Shown here in pieces: positions 7,262-15,767 of a DNA stretch of 26,202 nt. A program made the translations under genes and the position numbers. Numbering within the stretch: the first letter of the stretch is position 1; the number at the start of each line of letters is the position of its first letter. The DNA is from JAZKFP01 sp040386355 (GTDB lineage: Bacteria; Pseudomonadota; Gammaproteobacteria; Pseudomonadales; UBA6940). The DNA is taken from NCBI GenBank assembly GCA_040386355.1, contig JAZKFP010000158.1, positions 1 through 26,202 of the forward strand, read 5' to 3'. The notes beneath the pieces were generated by a model, which saw only the letters and a list, made by a program, of their open reading frames with translations, searched no databases and was not told where the DNA came from.

Positions 7262-8350
7262 TTATATAAATTCATCACCAGAGTCACCGATTAATTGTGA
7301 TTCATTACCGTATAAAGCTTCCAATAAGGTCATCATGGATTGCGTTGCATTTTCGGAACTCATAACGCTAAATGCTTGCTCAGGACTGCCACCAAAATTT
7401 ATGGCATCTACATAATTTCCAATTAATCCATTTACATCATTTCCCTGTGCCTCATATGAAACTAAAATATTTAAGATATCTTCAGCAGTTTTACCGCCTC
7501 CTGCTTCATTACCCATTTGCGTACTAACAAATATTCGAGCATCTTGTTGACCAACTCCATAATCAGCCATTATTTGTTGTTCGGTTGCAAAAGCTTGTGG
7601 AATATCGGCTGGAGGAACACCGGCTTCGGCGTAGGTTCTAATAGCGCTGTTGTCCATTCCTGCGTCCAAACACGCTTGGTTTGCTGCTGGTATTTCGTTG
7701 AAAGCTAAGCCACATTCATTAAATGCGATGATATTTTCCATAGGAATTCCTGCATCAATACAGGCTTTAATATCAGTTGCATTTTTTGCTAAATCAGTAG
7801 GAGTAATGCCAGCCTCAAGACCGATTTTAATTTGATCAAAATTCAGTCCAGCGTCTAAACAGGTTTGAATTTGTTGTGGACTCATACCTTGAGCCAAACA
7901 TGATTTTATATTCGCTGCATTTGCCTTAATATCTTGCGGAGCCATGCCGGCATTTAAACAATTAACAATGTCATTTCCAGATAAACCTTGATTTAAACAA
8001 CTGGTTATTTGACCTAATGACATGCCTTTGTCTAGACAGGTTTTTATCTCACCTGCGCTCATACCTTTATCTAAACAAACGTTAATAGCAGAAGCATTGT
8101 TAGTAATAAATTCTGGTGTCATGCCTGAATTTAGACACTGGGTGATTTCTTCCGGCGTCATGCCTTTATCCATACAAGCGTCTACTTGTGCCGGAGACAT
8201 GCCTTTAGCTCTAAAATTTTCGTATTCAGCTCGGGATAAATCTTTGTCGTAATGCGTATTAAATTCCTCAACACTTAATTTACCATCACCATCCGTATCA
8301 CCATCGACTGGAGTAATAGTGGGAGCAGGAATACCAACACTCGCTGTCAT
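7262..8350 (-). CDS. EF-hand protein with Cys-containing 13-residue helical repeats
   Basis: 362 residues. A textbook EF-hand loop at residues 18-29 (DTDGDGKLSVEE: acidic residues at positions 1, 3, 5 and Glu at 12, Gly at 6, Leu at 8). Residues 51 to about 253 consist of about 14 units such as MSPQQIQTCLDAG and MSAGEIKTCLDKG, 13 residues each, with longer 20-residue units at about 77-96, 136-155 and 182-201 (the same seven-residue insertion) and one of 17. Most units carry Cys at position 9. This should fold as a short-helix solenoid. The C-terminal 100 residues are helical without repeats. Its ATG overlaps the previous stop as ATGA. No signal peptide. I infer a T3SS substrate or surface protein; no named family is recognised. 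Confidence 0.8.
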   Translation of the reverse strand: MTASVGIPAPTITPVDGDTDGDGKLSVEEFNTHYDKDLSRAEYENFRAKGMSPAQVDACMDKGMTPEEITQCLNSGMTPEFITNNASAINVCLDKGMSAGEIKTCLDKGMSLGQITSCLNQGLSGNDIVNCLNAGMAPQDIKANAANIKSCLAQGMSPQQIQTCLDAGLNFDQIKIGLEAGITPTDLAKNATDIKACIDAGIPMENIIAFNECGLAFNEIPAANQACLDAGMDNSAIRTYAEAGVPPADIPQAFATEQQIMADYGVGQQDARIFVSTQMGNEAGGGKTAEDILNILVSYEAQGNDVNGLIGNYVDAINFGGSPEQAFSVMSSENATQSMMTLLEALYGNESQLIGDSGDEFI

Positions 8351-8895
8351 AATGGCAACTCCATTTCTTCAGCAATTTCGGTAGCACATTCTTCAATTTG
8401 ATTCCATTTGGAAAAATCGAAATGCTGGGCAATGGTTGCGTTCTGGCTAGCTTCAAATTTTAATTTTTCAATTTCAGTTTTTGAGCCCATACCAAATTCT
8501 AAATACATAGCTTGTTTTAATTTCAATGCCGCTTTTTGATCGTCAGTTAACCATGTTGTATGTTTTATATAATGACCAATAATATATTTGGCCATTTTTG
8601 GCAATAAAGAGAAATTTAATAAATCACAAGCAACAAGTAGGGGGTAAATTGATCGATTAATTGGTAAGGTAAAAATACTTAATGCGCAATCAATTGCGTC
8701 GGAAGTTTTACCTTCCTTTAATCCCATTACGCAACATAGCTGAGCTAGGTCACGAATAATCGGATCGACTTCTTTATAAATGCTATCGGCTTGCTCAACG
8801 ATTTTTAACTCAACAGAAGGCTTAGGATTAAAATTTAGTTTTAATTTCTGCTTTATTTTCTTTGACATAGTTGCACCTGGTTTTTTTAAATTCAT
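8347..8895 (-). CDS. Unknown helical protein coupled to the CesT-like chaperone
   Basis: 182 residues, helical, with no signal peptide and no family I recognise. The frame is open further to 8931, but ATG at 8895 overlaps the preceding stop as TAATG with GGAAG just upstream, so it is preferred. A second good start is ATG at 8868 (AGGTG five bases upstream, MSKKIKQKLKL). The middle (about 50-140) holds several hydrophobic helices (LAQLCCVMGL, YPLLVACDLLNFSLLPKMAK) and the C-terminus is acidic (ECATEIAEEMELPL). It sits between a chaperone and the repeat protein and overlaps both by one or four bases. A chaperone, regulator or secreted role is possible. Confidence 0.7.
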   Translation of the reverse strand: MNLKKPGATMSKKIKQKLKLNFNPKPSVELKIVEQADSIYKEVDPIIRDLAQLCCVMGLKEGKTSDAIDCALSIFTLPINRSIYPLLVACDLLNFSLLPKMAKYIIGHYIKHTTWLTDDQKAALKLKQAMYLEFGMGSKTEIEKLKFEASQNATIAQHFDFSKWNQIEECATEIAEEMELPL

Positions 8896-9314
8896 TAATC
8901 TTCCCAATCCTGCAGAAACTCTATCGTCCAATGAAAAAACTCAATAAATCCTACTATTAAATCGTCGATATCTTCTCTTTGCCATATTGAAACCAAGTCT
9001 ATGGTCATAGCTAAAGCAAGCGTGTTACTTTTATTATCTAAAGCGAGATAAATTGTTTCTTTGTGAATGTTCTCTTTCATAACGCGTGAAAATTTTTTCC
9101 AAGCATTTAGATCGGATAAAATTTTTTCAGAATTTGGAATATTTGCGGAGATATAAAGATGCGAAAAGGAAGGGGTTAATTTAAATGTGCAGAGTGAAGA
9201 AAGTTTAATGTGATAGCATTGCTCTTCTTTGTTAAAATCTGGAGTGACACCGAGTGTTTTAAAATGCTCGACAAGTTCAAAAATAAGTTGGTCGTTTTTT
9301 TTGGGTCGTGACAT
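8895..9314 (-). CDS. CesT/SycE-like class I T3SS chaperone
   Basis: 139 residues, acidic C-terminus (FLQDWED). The order of predicted elements fits the class I chaperone fold: helix (IFELVEHFKTLGV), strands around CYHIKLSSLCTFKLTPSF and HLYISANIP, helix (ILSDLNAWKKF), strands (ETIYLALDNKSNTLALAMTI), and a long final helix (DIDDLIVGFIEFFHWTIEFL). Such dimers bind the N-terminal region of one substrate and keep it export-ready. It follows the SctB-like gene by 87 bases and is coupled to the next gene by TAATG. The likely client is a neighbouring secreted protein. Primary sequence in this family is weakly conserved, so the call rests on pattern. Confidence 0.62.
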   Translation of the reverse strand: MSRPKKNDQLIFELVEHFKTLGVTPDFNKEEQCYHIKLSSLCTFKLTPSFSHLYISANIPNSEKILSDLNAWKKFSRVMKENIHKETIYLALDNKSNTLALAMTIDLVSIWQREDIDDLIVGFIEFFHWTIEFLQDWED

Positions 9315-9401
9315 AAAGATAGTAAGTGCTCAAAACATGTAGAAGAAAGCCTCACCATACAATGCTGTACTGTAATGTTATGCAAATTAATATTGTTTTT
9401 T

Positions 9402-10433
9402 TTAACGCGCGGATTCTATAGATCTGCATGTGTCTTTAATTAATTGATCCAATGCTGAACGGTCTTCTTTTGATTCGGAATACCAGGATTGAATTAAACT
9501 CGCCATTTGCGATTCAATGCTGCGTTGACCGCTTGCTTTAGTGGATTCCGCTCGAGCATCAAACTCATAAATTTTAAAAGGACCAGAAGCAACGCCTCCA
9601 ATACCTTGAGTAATACTTTGCCATGCTTGAGCATACGTAGAAGCTTTGAAGTGATCATTCGCAGCACCTCTAACAAGTCCTGGCTCTGCATCTTGAGAAG
9701 GTGCATCGTCCTGCTTGCCTTTGACACGGTTAGGTGCAGCGCCTGCATCTGAAAGTGCTTTTGTGGTTTGTGCTGATGGAGTAGTTGATGGCGTAATATT
9801 AACTTCCGGCGATTGAGGAGGATTTGATTTTATTCCAGCTCCGCCAGACTTACTAAATGAACTGGATGAAGGCCTCATCATACCCATAAAAGCAAGACTT
9901 CCAACACCACTTACTATAGAAAATATGCCTGTAATCAGCGTTTGAGTTGCAGCGTGTCGGCCTTCTTCTCGAATTTTCAAGCACTCAAATTTTAATAACG
10001 ACGCTTGTGTTTCAAGACTAGTACCAAAATTTTCTAACTCTCGGTTCATGCGATCGGTTGAAAGTTCAATAAGCTCGCGCAGTAGAGCAAAAATTCCTAA
10101 AATATCAAAAGGTGGTTCTTGGTATTCTTCTTGAGAAAAATAGACTTGATCTTCTTGATCCTCCTCTTCAGGATTATCAGAATTTTCACCGCCGTTTTCA
10201 TTTTCTTCAAATTCTGCAATATCTTCGGAATCTACTTCAAAATCGGGCTCTGAATCCGCAGCGTCTACTTCGATATCCGCTGCTCCATCATTATCCAAAT
10301 CTGCGTAGAGCAATCCATTCTCACCTTCAATGATAGAAAATGTTTCTGGTCTACCATTTAAACTGACAGTATCCCCTGCACTTAATTTGTTATCGTGATT
10401 GGCGTCACTATAGCCTGAAATTATACTAACCAT
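9402..10433 (-). CDS. sctB: SctB-like translocator (YopD/IpaC type) with an Asp-rich N-terminal module
   Basis: 343 residues. Residues 1 to about 58 form a module with two EF-hand-like loops (DANHDNKLSAGD at 10-21; DLDNDG from 45), collinear with the start of the SctE-like protein. Residues 58-105 are extremely acidic and low in complexity. One hydrophobic segment (about 163-186, TLITGIFSIVSGVGSLAFMG) is the single membrane helix expected for the minor translocator. A Ser/Pro/Gly-rich linker follows, then a C-terminal helical region (about 260-343) as in YopD and IpaC. The order chaperone, two-helix translocator, one-helix translocator copies lcrH-yopB-yopD. GGTGA lies five bases before the ATG. 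The acidic module is not part of any translocator I know. Confidence 0.68.
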   Translation of the reverse strand: MVSIISGYSDANHDNKLSAGDTVSLNGRPETFSIIEGENGLLYADLDNDGAADIEVDAADSEPDFEVDSEDIAEFEENENGGENSDNPEEEDQEDQVYFSQEEYQEPPFDILGIFALLRELIELSTDRMNRELENFGTSLETQASLLKFECLKIREEGRHAATQTLITGIFSIVSGVGSLAFMGMMRPSSSSFSKSGGAGIKSNPPQSPEVNITPSTTPSAQTTKALSDAGAAPNRVKGKQDDAPSQDAEPGLVRGAANDHFKASTYAQAWQSITQGIGGVASGPFKIYEFDARAESTKASGQRSIESQMASLIQSWYSESKEDRSALDQLIKDTCRSIESAR

Positions 10434-10463
10434 ATTTCACCATTTTAATTTTATTTAATCATT

Positions 10464-11576
10464 TCAAGATCGAGTGCGCCGAATAAAAAGTTGATCACTC
10501 TCACCGCGAGATGAAATTTCATCCATTCCAAGCCCAACGGTAGCGAAATCATCATCAAGAAATCCTTGCACAATGGTGTAAATAAGCAAAATCATTTTTT
10601 GAAAAATCTCTTTACTACCTTCTACGCCTGTCATATCTGCTCTAAAATTTTCAGAACGTAGATGAAATTTGGATTGTTTTATGGAAAGAGTTCCGGAATA
10701 AATTTGGGTACTACCATCGGTTACTAAAGACATTACAGATGAAACCCGCACCCCAGTTGCTAGCATGGCTTGAGTGGAAGCAGATAAACCAAGACCTAAA
10801 CTTGCTGCAAATGTGCCAAAACGAGCAGCTAGATTGGTTGCAAAAGCTGGAACGTATGCTCCTAAATATGAGGTTGCCGCTGCTATAGCTCTGGAAGAAA
10901 ATTGTACTATCAACATGGGTAATGCAACGGCTACCACTACGATAAAAACAATAGCTACAACCATCCAAGCGGTATCTAATTTTGCTAATTCTTCTGCTAA
11001 AGGTGTGTGCTGCATAATCATTTCAAAGGCAACACCTGCTGCAATAAAAATTAAAGCCACTCCAACTCCACCAGTAAAAAACCCCACTAAAGCCGCTGCA
11101 ATCAAGGTAAAGATTTTAATAAAGGGCATCCATTTAGCAAGCGTTCTGCTTTTATCAAGTGCTTTTTGATAATCCAGCATTGTTTGATCATATTCTTCTT
11201 TTAAACTTGCGTAATTCTTGTTGTAGTCATCGGTTCGCACTTTATCGTAAGCAATGGTTGAGTTTAACGTTCTTTTATCTCTTGCAAAACGGTCTTCCAA
11301 ACTGGCATAAATAAAAAGGATTATTTCCATCCAGGCACTATCGGATTCACCATCTCCCAGTGGAATATCCAAATACAAACTAATATCCGAGGTGTCTATT
11401 TCAAAATCACCTTTGTCTACTACACCATTTCTGTTTTGATCAACGTAATAAATACCATTTTGTTGAATAACAGGAACGATTTGAGTAACACCATTTTCTG
11501 TAGTTAATATCGAGTCTCCAACACTAAGCCCTGGATTACCATAATCTATATATCCGTTAATCATTGGATTTGCCAT
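10464..11576 (-). CDS. sctE: SctE-like translocator (YopB/IpaB type) with an Asp-rich N-terminal module
   Basis: 370 residues. The N-terminal module (1-58) has LSVGD at 17-21 and the loop DQNRNGVVDKGD at 46-57. A helical, probably coiled-coil region follows (about 95-146), then a strong hydrophobic pair (about 152-188, with FFTGGVGVALIFIAAGVAF) and a second segment (203-226), then a Gly/Ala-rich amphipathic stretch (230-275) and a C-terminal helical tail. Coiled coil followed by a hydrophobic hairpin is the architecture of the major pore-forming translocator. It lies directly after the LcrH-like chaperone and before the SctB-like gene, the conserved order. Primary sequence alone does not prove the family; order and topology together make it likely. 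Confidence 0.72.
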   Translation of the reverse strand: MANPMINGYIDYGNPGLSVGDSILTTENGVTQIVPVIQQNGIYYVDQNRNGVVDKGDFEIDTSDISLYLDIPLGDGESDSAWMEIILFIYASLEDRFARDKRTLNSTIAYDKVRTDDYNKNYASLKEEYDQTMLDYQKALDKSRTLAKWMPFIKIFTLIAAALVGFFTGGVGVALIFIAAGVAFEMIMQHTPLAEELAKLDTAWMVVAIVFIVVVAVALPMLIVQFSSRAIAAATSYLGAYVPAFATNLAARFGTFAASLGLGLSASTQAMLATGVRVSSVMSLVTDGSTQIYSGTLSIKQSKFHLRSENFRADMTGVEGSKEIFQKMILLIYTIVQGFLDDDFATVGLGMDEISSRGESDQLFIRRTRS

Positions 11577-11618
11577 ACATTACTCTCATAAATATTTATT
11601 ATTTAAATATTAATTTTG

Positions 11619-12167
11619 CTAATTCATAACTGCCCGTAAACGTTCTACTCGTGAACGCACTTCATCCGTTAGTACTAACTTATCCAATTCATTCAAAGTA
11701 TTTTTGACGTCATCATCGCATTCTAATTCATAACCAATTTCTGCAAGATTAATTAGCGCTATAATATTTTTATTATCCCGACAAAAAACCAAATAATACC
11801 CCATTAATGCTTCAACTTTTTTATCAAGTTTTCTATAACATGCATTTAACGCTAATAAATATTTATTTTCTTTATAATCAATCAAACTTAAAACTCGAAA
11901 AAAATAAGCTGCTTTTTCAAATAAACCTAAGCGGTATAAGTGCGTAGCTTTTCTATACAAGCTATTAACTCCAAGGTTTGAAATCGATAAACTTTCTTTT
12001 ATGCTACGTCCGCCTCTTTTCATTTCTAAAAGCGCAGTCTTAAATCGTGGTCCTGAAATAAATTCTTGCATTTCAGACATATCTTTTAGGCCCCATGCGG
12101 ATAATTGATCTTGTGCTAATTCTTGAGTGGGATCATTTACTGGAGGCGTAAATTTTTTTAAAAACAT
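11619..12167 (-). CDS. sicA: LcrH/SycD/SicA-type translocator chaperone (class II, TPR)
   Basis: 182 residues (Yersinia LcrH has 168). Residues about 68-165 form three TPR-like repeats: LYRKATHLYRLGLFEKAAYFFRVLSLID, then LLALNACYRKLDKKVEALMGYYLVF, then ALINLAEIGYELECDDDVKNTL, matching the layout of LcrH, PcrH, IpgC and SicA. Class II chaperones bind both translocators in the cytoplasm through the concave TPR face. The gene directly precedes the SctE-like and SctB-like genes, as lcrH precedes yopBD. The N-terminal 60 residues (with PRFKTALLEMKRGGRS) are longer than in LcrH. ATG at 12167 has AAGAGAA upstream. Gene symbol given by family; lcrH would be as good. Confidence 0.88.
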   Translation of the reverse strand: MFLKKFTPPVNDPTQELAQDQLSAWGLKDMSEMQEFISGPRFKTALLEMKRGGRSIKESLSISNLGVNSLYRKATHLYRLGLFEKAAYFFRVLSLIDYKENKYLLALNACYRKLDKKVEALMGYYLVFCRDNKNIIALINLAEIGYELECDDDVKNTLNELDKLVLTDEVRSRVERLRAVMN

Positions 12168-12231
12168 AATGTTTCTCTTGAGGTAATCTCTAATGGCCTA
12201 GAATGCACTATGCCAATTTTGGATACGCTGT

Positions 12232-13437
12232 TTTGCAGGGTTTGTATAGAATTTTGTAACGAAATATAAAGCTAATACCGTATACCCGGTTATATAGATT
12301 ATTTAATAGATAGGAACAGCTGCCAACGATTCGACATTCTGCAGATGATGTAAATTAAGCGTATTGTTTTTCCCCAAAGATAGTTACAGCCTTAGGTCGT
12401 CCTTCATATCGAACCGACTAATAAGCTCCGACACATTCTTCGAAAATACCGTCGTATATAACGTTGTGTTTTGCGTCAGTTCATTCTCTAAAATCTTTCG
12501 ATCGCCACTGATGTCATTCTTAGTGTTATTGATTGATGTGTTAAAGGTCGTCAAATCCAAATGAACACCTTCGCCTACCGCATCACCGGTCATGGCGTAT
12601 CCGCCCTCAAAACCAAACGCTGCTTCCCCCTCCGTCGTTAGGGTAATATTCCCATCGGAATCCACTGTGATCCAGCCTTTATCTTCCAGCGCTTGCAGTT
12701 CTTGCGGTGTCAACGTTTCAAATTCTTTTGCAATCTCGGCAGAGGTTGTTGTGTGGCCTTGAGAGGCATCATCCGTAACCCGCGTTTCCACTATACCTAA
12801 TGCTCTTTCTTGCGCAGCAATAGCTTCCAAAGCGTTTTTAATAGTTTCGAGTGCCTCGGAAAGTTTATCCATAAACACAAAAAAGCCTGCCATTAAACGG
12901 TACATATTCATTGAACCCGGTTTGTCCGGGGGACGCACTGAACCAACAATACCGTCAGGCGCTCCTTCAGAACCGGAAGCAATGATGTAGCCAAATTTTT
13001 CACGCACTTCAAAGCCCTTTCCTTCGGCGGTAATACCTGACACAGCATTTCCATTTAACTCGTAGGTGTTGCCATCGATAGATTCCACGGGCACGCCGAC
13101 TAAATTGCCTTCAGCGTCAACTTCCTGAGTCAGGGTTACCCAATTACCGTTCTTATCCAGCACTTTCCACTGCGGATTGCCTTCGCTATCTTCGCCACCG
13201 TAAAACACTCCCAGTTCGCTGTATCCGCCGCCAGGACTGTACGCGCCTGCAAAATTTTCGGATGCTCCATTTGGGGACACCACATACATTGCGGTGTAGC
13301 CTGCCGCATCGGTTTCAACCGTCAGCATTAATCCACCCGCAAGCGGAATCTCACCACCAGCACCGGCAAATCCTTGTACGGTTTCTGATAAGGTATGCCA
13401 AGCGCCGTCTGCTCCTAAATACCGATCTCCTGTAAGA
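12232..13437. repeat. Duplicated block, copy 1 (3' part of the first giant gene plus flank)
   Basis: Matches 16001-17206 at a constant offset of 3769 bases with no indel. From about 12394 to 13437 I find no difference by eye, whereas the 150 bases of non-coding flank just outside the stop codon show about eight differences and the coding sequence beyond 13437 diverges sharply. The block looks more GC-rich than its surroundings. Confidence 0.9.
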
Positions 13438-15224
13438 TCCACAAAAAATTCATCCGCAATTAATTCATGGCTACCCTCTGCACGTTCTATATCCACCCAC
13501 ACATTTTGAGCGGCGGGCACCGCTCCGTCAGCACTGGCTGGTACGTCTTCGGTGATGGTGAACATCGGTAATTTTGCGGAGGTTTCACCTTGTGAAATCG
13601 TAATCGTTGTTCCAAGTCCGGTATTAAAAGTACCGTCAGGATCATTTATTAAGGCTTGCTCTGGCGTGACGTAAATCCCATCTTGTAAAACATAGGTGAC
13701 GCCGTTTTCTGAGATAACGGTTGGCGGGGGAACGTAGGTTTCTCCTGGAGCAAAGATATTAAAAATCGACTGATTATCCGGGCCAGTGATCGCCCAACCT
13801 ATTGGTTTAATTATTGTTCCATCAGCATCCACTTGATTTAATATATTTCCCGAACGAGAAATGATGATTGGGTCACCTCCCATCGTAGTGATGGTTGTAC
13901 CGTCAAGAGGAAAATCACCATCAATTTGTTGGCCGGTTGCTTTATCGTAATAAATACCTTGGGCGGCAAGTTCTTCAATTTCAGCTAGGGATTTAGGACC
14001 GTCTTCCGTGATGTATCTTACTAAATTTGGATCTACCGTGGCGCTTGCTCGATTATTGTAGGCTTCTAAAGATTTTAATTCGCCGTTACCATAGTATTCA
14101 TCATCTCCATAATTGGGGTAGGCGTCCCACCAGTTTTTTTCCCATTCATATCCTTCCGACACAATATTATCAAAGTCACCAGGTGAATAGACGAGTAACT
14201 GATACTCGACAACAACATTTCCTTCAGTATTTTCTAGTAATACAATTCTTCTCGCAGTTTTAGCAGAATCCTCATTTTCTTCGCCAGATTGATAAATTAC
14301 ATTATCGTCATTATTTGGGTTAGTAGTGATGGTGCCATCTGGATTCACAACGGATCCAGTGTCGACAAATGTTCCTGACGAATCTTCGTACGCAAGTATT
14401 TTTCCATCTTCAGTAACAATTAAATAACCCCACTGGACATCTTCTCCAAAGATTGTTTTAACTGCAGCAGCATCTAAATTAATCCATTGACTGCCATCCC
14501 AAATTTCATAAATACCATCTCCATCAAGGTCCCTTGTTTGCCCTTCGTAAAGAGAAGCTGATAGAGGGGCGATACCTCCGTGCTCAGTTGAATAAGCGTA
14601 TTCAATTCCAAGAACGGTAATCGGGGCGCCTTCCGTTAAATCACCTTTTAAAGTGGTTGTAACTGTTCCTCCACTAATAGAAAAAATATCACCAGCCGCA
14701 TTTGTCCAACAGGAATAAAAGGAAATTACTTGATTCTCGTTAATATCTTCTGCAATTAAAATATCAGTGCCGTCAGTAAATAATCCGTCACCGTCGACAT
14801 CAACAAAATTGCCGTCGAAATGAACAACATTTCCGTCGACATCCACAAAATCACCGTTTACTGTAATAGAAGATCCGGGGGGCATTGCATAACAACCTAC
14901 TACATTTCCATCAGCATCTTTTGAAAGTAAAACGTCACCTCCATTACAGATGCCGTCACCATTCACATCAATAAAATCAACTCCATCAACTGTTGTTTCA
15001 ACGCCTGCAACGGTAACTGTCTCACCGGTGGTTGGATCGGTGTACGTAAATAAATCTTCATTCGTAATGCCGTCTCCATCAATATCTTTCTCATCTTTTT
15101 GTCCTAACCGTTTAAAAGCTTCGCCAAGTGGATTTGTGTTTTCATCTCCTGTTGGCAAGCCAGAGTTATATGGATTAGAAGATCCGCCACTAAAATCCGT
15201 ACCAAAATCGTAACCCGAACCCAT
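12384..15224 (-). CDS. Giant Asp-rich extracellular protein 1, tip-protein candidate
   Basis: 946 residues from ATG at 15224, which has GGAG five bases upstream; an in-frame GTG at 15230 overlaps that site and is unlikely to be the start. The N-terminal half has at least four EF-hand/dockerin-like loops (DIDGDGITNEDL at 47-58, DVNGDGICNGGD at 86-97, DVDGDGLFTDGTD at 142-154, DLDGDGIYEIWD at 232-243) in Gly/Thr/Val-rich, probably beta-structured sequence. The C-terminal 175 residues switch to helix: a long helix from 772 (MNMYRLMAGFFVFMDKLSEA on to about 812) and a last helix (about 890-940), separated by about 75 residues. Two long helices with the second at the C-terminus recall LcrV/IpaD tip proteins, and the gene sits directly before lcrH as lcrV does. 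A large effector or adhesin is the alternative. Confidence 0.85.
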   Translation of the reverse strand: MGSGYDFGTDFSGGSSNPYNSGLPTGDENTNPLGEAFKRLGQKDEKDIDGDGITNEDLFTYTDPTTGETVTVAGVETTVDGVDFIDVNGDGICNGGDVLLSKDADGNVVGCYAMPPGSSITVNGDFVDVDGNVVHFDGNFVDVDGDGLFTDGTDILIAEDINENQVISFYSCWTNAAGDIFSISGGTVTTTLKGDLTEGAPITVLGIEYAYSTEHGGIAPLSASLYEGQTRDLDGDGIYEIWDGSQWINLDAAAVKTIFGEDVQWGYLIVTEDGKILAYEDSSGTFVDTGSVVNPDGTITTNPNNDDNVIYQSGEENEDSAKTARRIVLLENTEGNVVVEYQLLVYSPGDFDNIVSEGYEWEKNWWDAYPNYGDDEYYGNGELKSLEAYNNRASATVDPNLVRYITEDGPKSLAEIEELAAQGIYYDKATGQQIDGDFPLDGTTITTMGGDPIIISRSGNILNQVDADGTIIKPIGWAITGPDNQSIFNIFAPGETYVPPPTVISENGVTYVLQDGIYVTPEQALINDPDGTFNTGLGTTITISQGETSAKLPMFTITEDVPASADGAVPAAQNVWVDIERAEGSHELIADEFFVDLTGDRYLGADGAWHTLSETVQGFAGAGGEIPLAGGLMLTVETDAAGYTAMYVVSPNGASENFAGAYSPGGGYSELGVFYGGEDSEGNPQWKVLDKNGNWVTLTQEVDAEGNLVGVPVESIDGNTYELNGNAVSGITAEGKGFEVREKFGYIIASGSEGAPDGIVGSVRPPDKPGSMNMYRLMAGFFVFMDKLSEALETIKNALEAIAAQERALGIVETRVTDDASQGHTTTSAEIAKEFETLTPQELQALEDKGWITVDSDGNITLTTEGEAAFGFEGGYAMTGDAVGEGVHLDLTTFNTSINNTKNDISGDRKILENELTQNTTLYTTVFSKNVSELISRFDMKDDLRL

Positions 15225-15229
15225 ACCCA

Positions 15230-15233
15230 CTCC
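15230..15233 (-). promoter_or_regulatory. Ribosome binding site GGAG fixing the start of giant protein 1
   Basis: Reads TTGGAGTGGGTATG on the minus strand. GGAG lies five bases before ATG at 15224 and overlaps the in-frame GTG at 15230, which rules the GTG out as the main start. Confidence 0.7.
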
Positions 15234-15268
15234 AATGCTTTTTTATTTATTTACTAAAATTTTTTACA

Positions 15269-15462
15269 TCAAATAATTTTTAATACCGCGCAATTTTGAT
15301 AACCACACAGATTCATCAACATTATTATTATTTTTTATTGGATAAAAACCCTACAAACTAAACGAACTATGCTTGATTATGAACAAAACTTCAGTAACTG
15401 ATATTGATAAATAGTTTGGAGAAACCCTTAAAATTACTTGAACAGTCATTATATTTTCCAAT
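15269..15462 (-). pseudogene. Decayed 3' fragment of sctQ
   Basis: The last codons read LCGYQNCAVLKI followed by TGA (15271-15269), nearly the C-terminus of intact sctQ. Further upstream, patches such as ATTGATAAAT, AGTCAT and TATTTTC align in the same order with sctQ positions up to about 19185, but with many substitutions, small indels and lost frame. It is a relic of a tandem duplication and not a working gene. The left limit of recognisable similarity is uncertain. Confidence 0.75.
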
Positions 15463-15678
15463 ATGAATTTTAATAATTTTTTAAGTGGCACAGAACAGTT
15501 TATGTGATTAAATTTTGCATTCATAACGAAATTAAGATTTTATAATTATTCTCATAAACTAAATCACATTGAATTAAAGTAATTTAATTTGGTTTTTAAA
15601 TACATATATAGCGAACGCACATGAGATTTCCTAAAACATTTTTCAAGTATTCAATCAGTACTAAGCAGTGTACAACAC
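15463..15678. other. AT-rich stretch without a gene
   Basis: Mostly A/T, with no frame of protein-like composition on either strand. It may be further-decayed sctQ sequence, but I cannot align it. Confidence 0.6.
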
Positions 15679-15698
15679 GGGCGAATAATCATTCGCCC
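15679..15698. repeat. 20-bp near-palindrome, third copy (GGGCGAATAATCATTCGCCC)
   Basis: One base different from the copies at 4967 and 5083. It lies in the junction between the two giant genes. Confidence 0.75.
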
Positions 15699-15740
15699 GC
15701 ATGTACTTTCCCACAAAACACCTTTTATAAAAAAATTTAC

Positions 15741-15767
15741 CCGGGAAAACTCATCTGCGTTTGGTAT
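15741..15767. repeat. Remnant of element family B right end
   Basis: GGAAAACTCATCTGCGTTTG followed by GTATA resembles the right end of the 24491-24616 element (GGAAAACCATTCTGCGTTCG then GTATA). No left end is visible. It abuts the family A copy that follows, so nested or sequential insertion is likely. Confidence 0.5.

Larger units (their letters stand above)
15222..15462. repeat. Duplicated junction between sctQ end and giant gene start, copy 1
   Basis: Matches 18943 to about 19185: the ribosome binding site and start of the giant gene, the AT-rich spacer (ACTAAAATTTTTTACATCAA) and the sctQ 3' end. Identity is high near the gene start and falls with distance. It shows that the giant gene was duplicated together with the tail of sctQ. 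Confidence 0.82.

Noticed and set aside
10774..11169. Forward 131-codon open frame, rich in Ala, Lys and Thr
   Set aside because: Entirely antisense to the hydrophobic part of the SctE-like gene. Antisense of hydrophobic Ala/Val/Ile codons gives such composition.
12364..12564. Forward 66-codon frame found nearly identically at 16133-16333
   Set aside because: The recurrence comes from the duplicated DNA block. It is antisense to the conserved C-terminus of the giant proteins and has no ribosome binding site of note.
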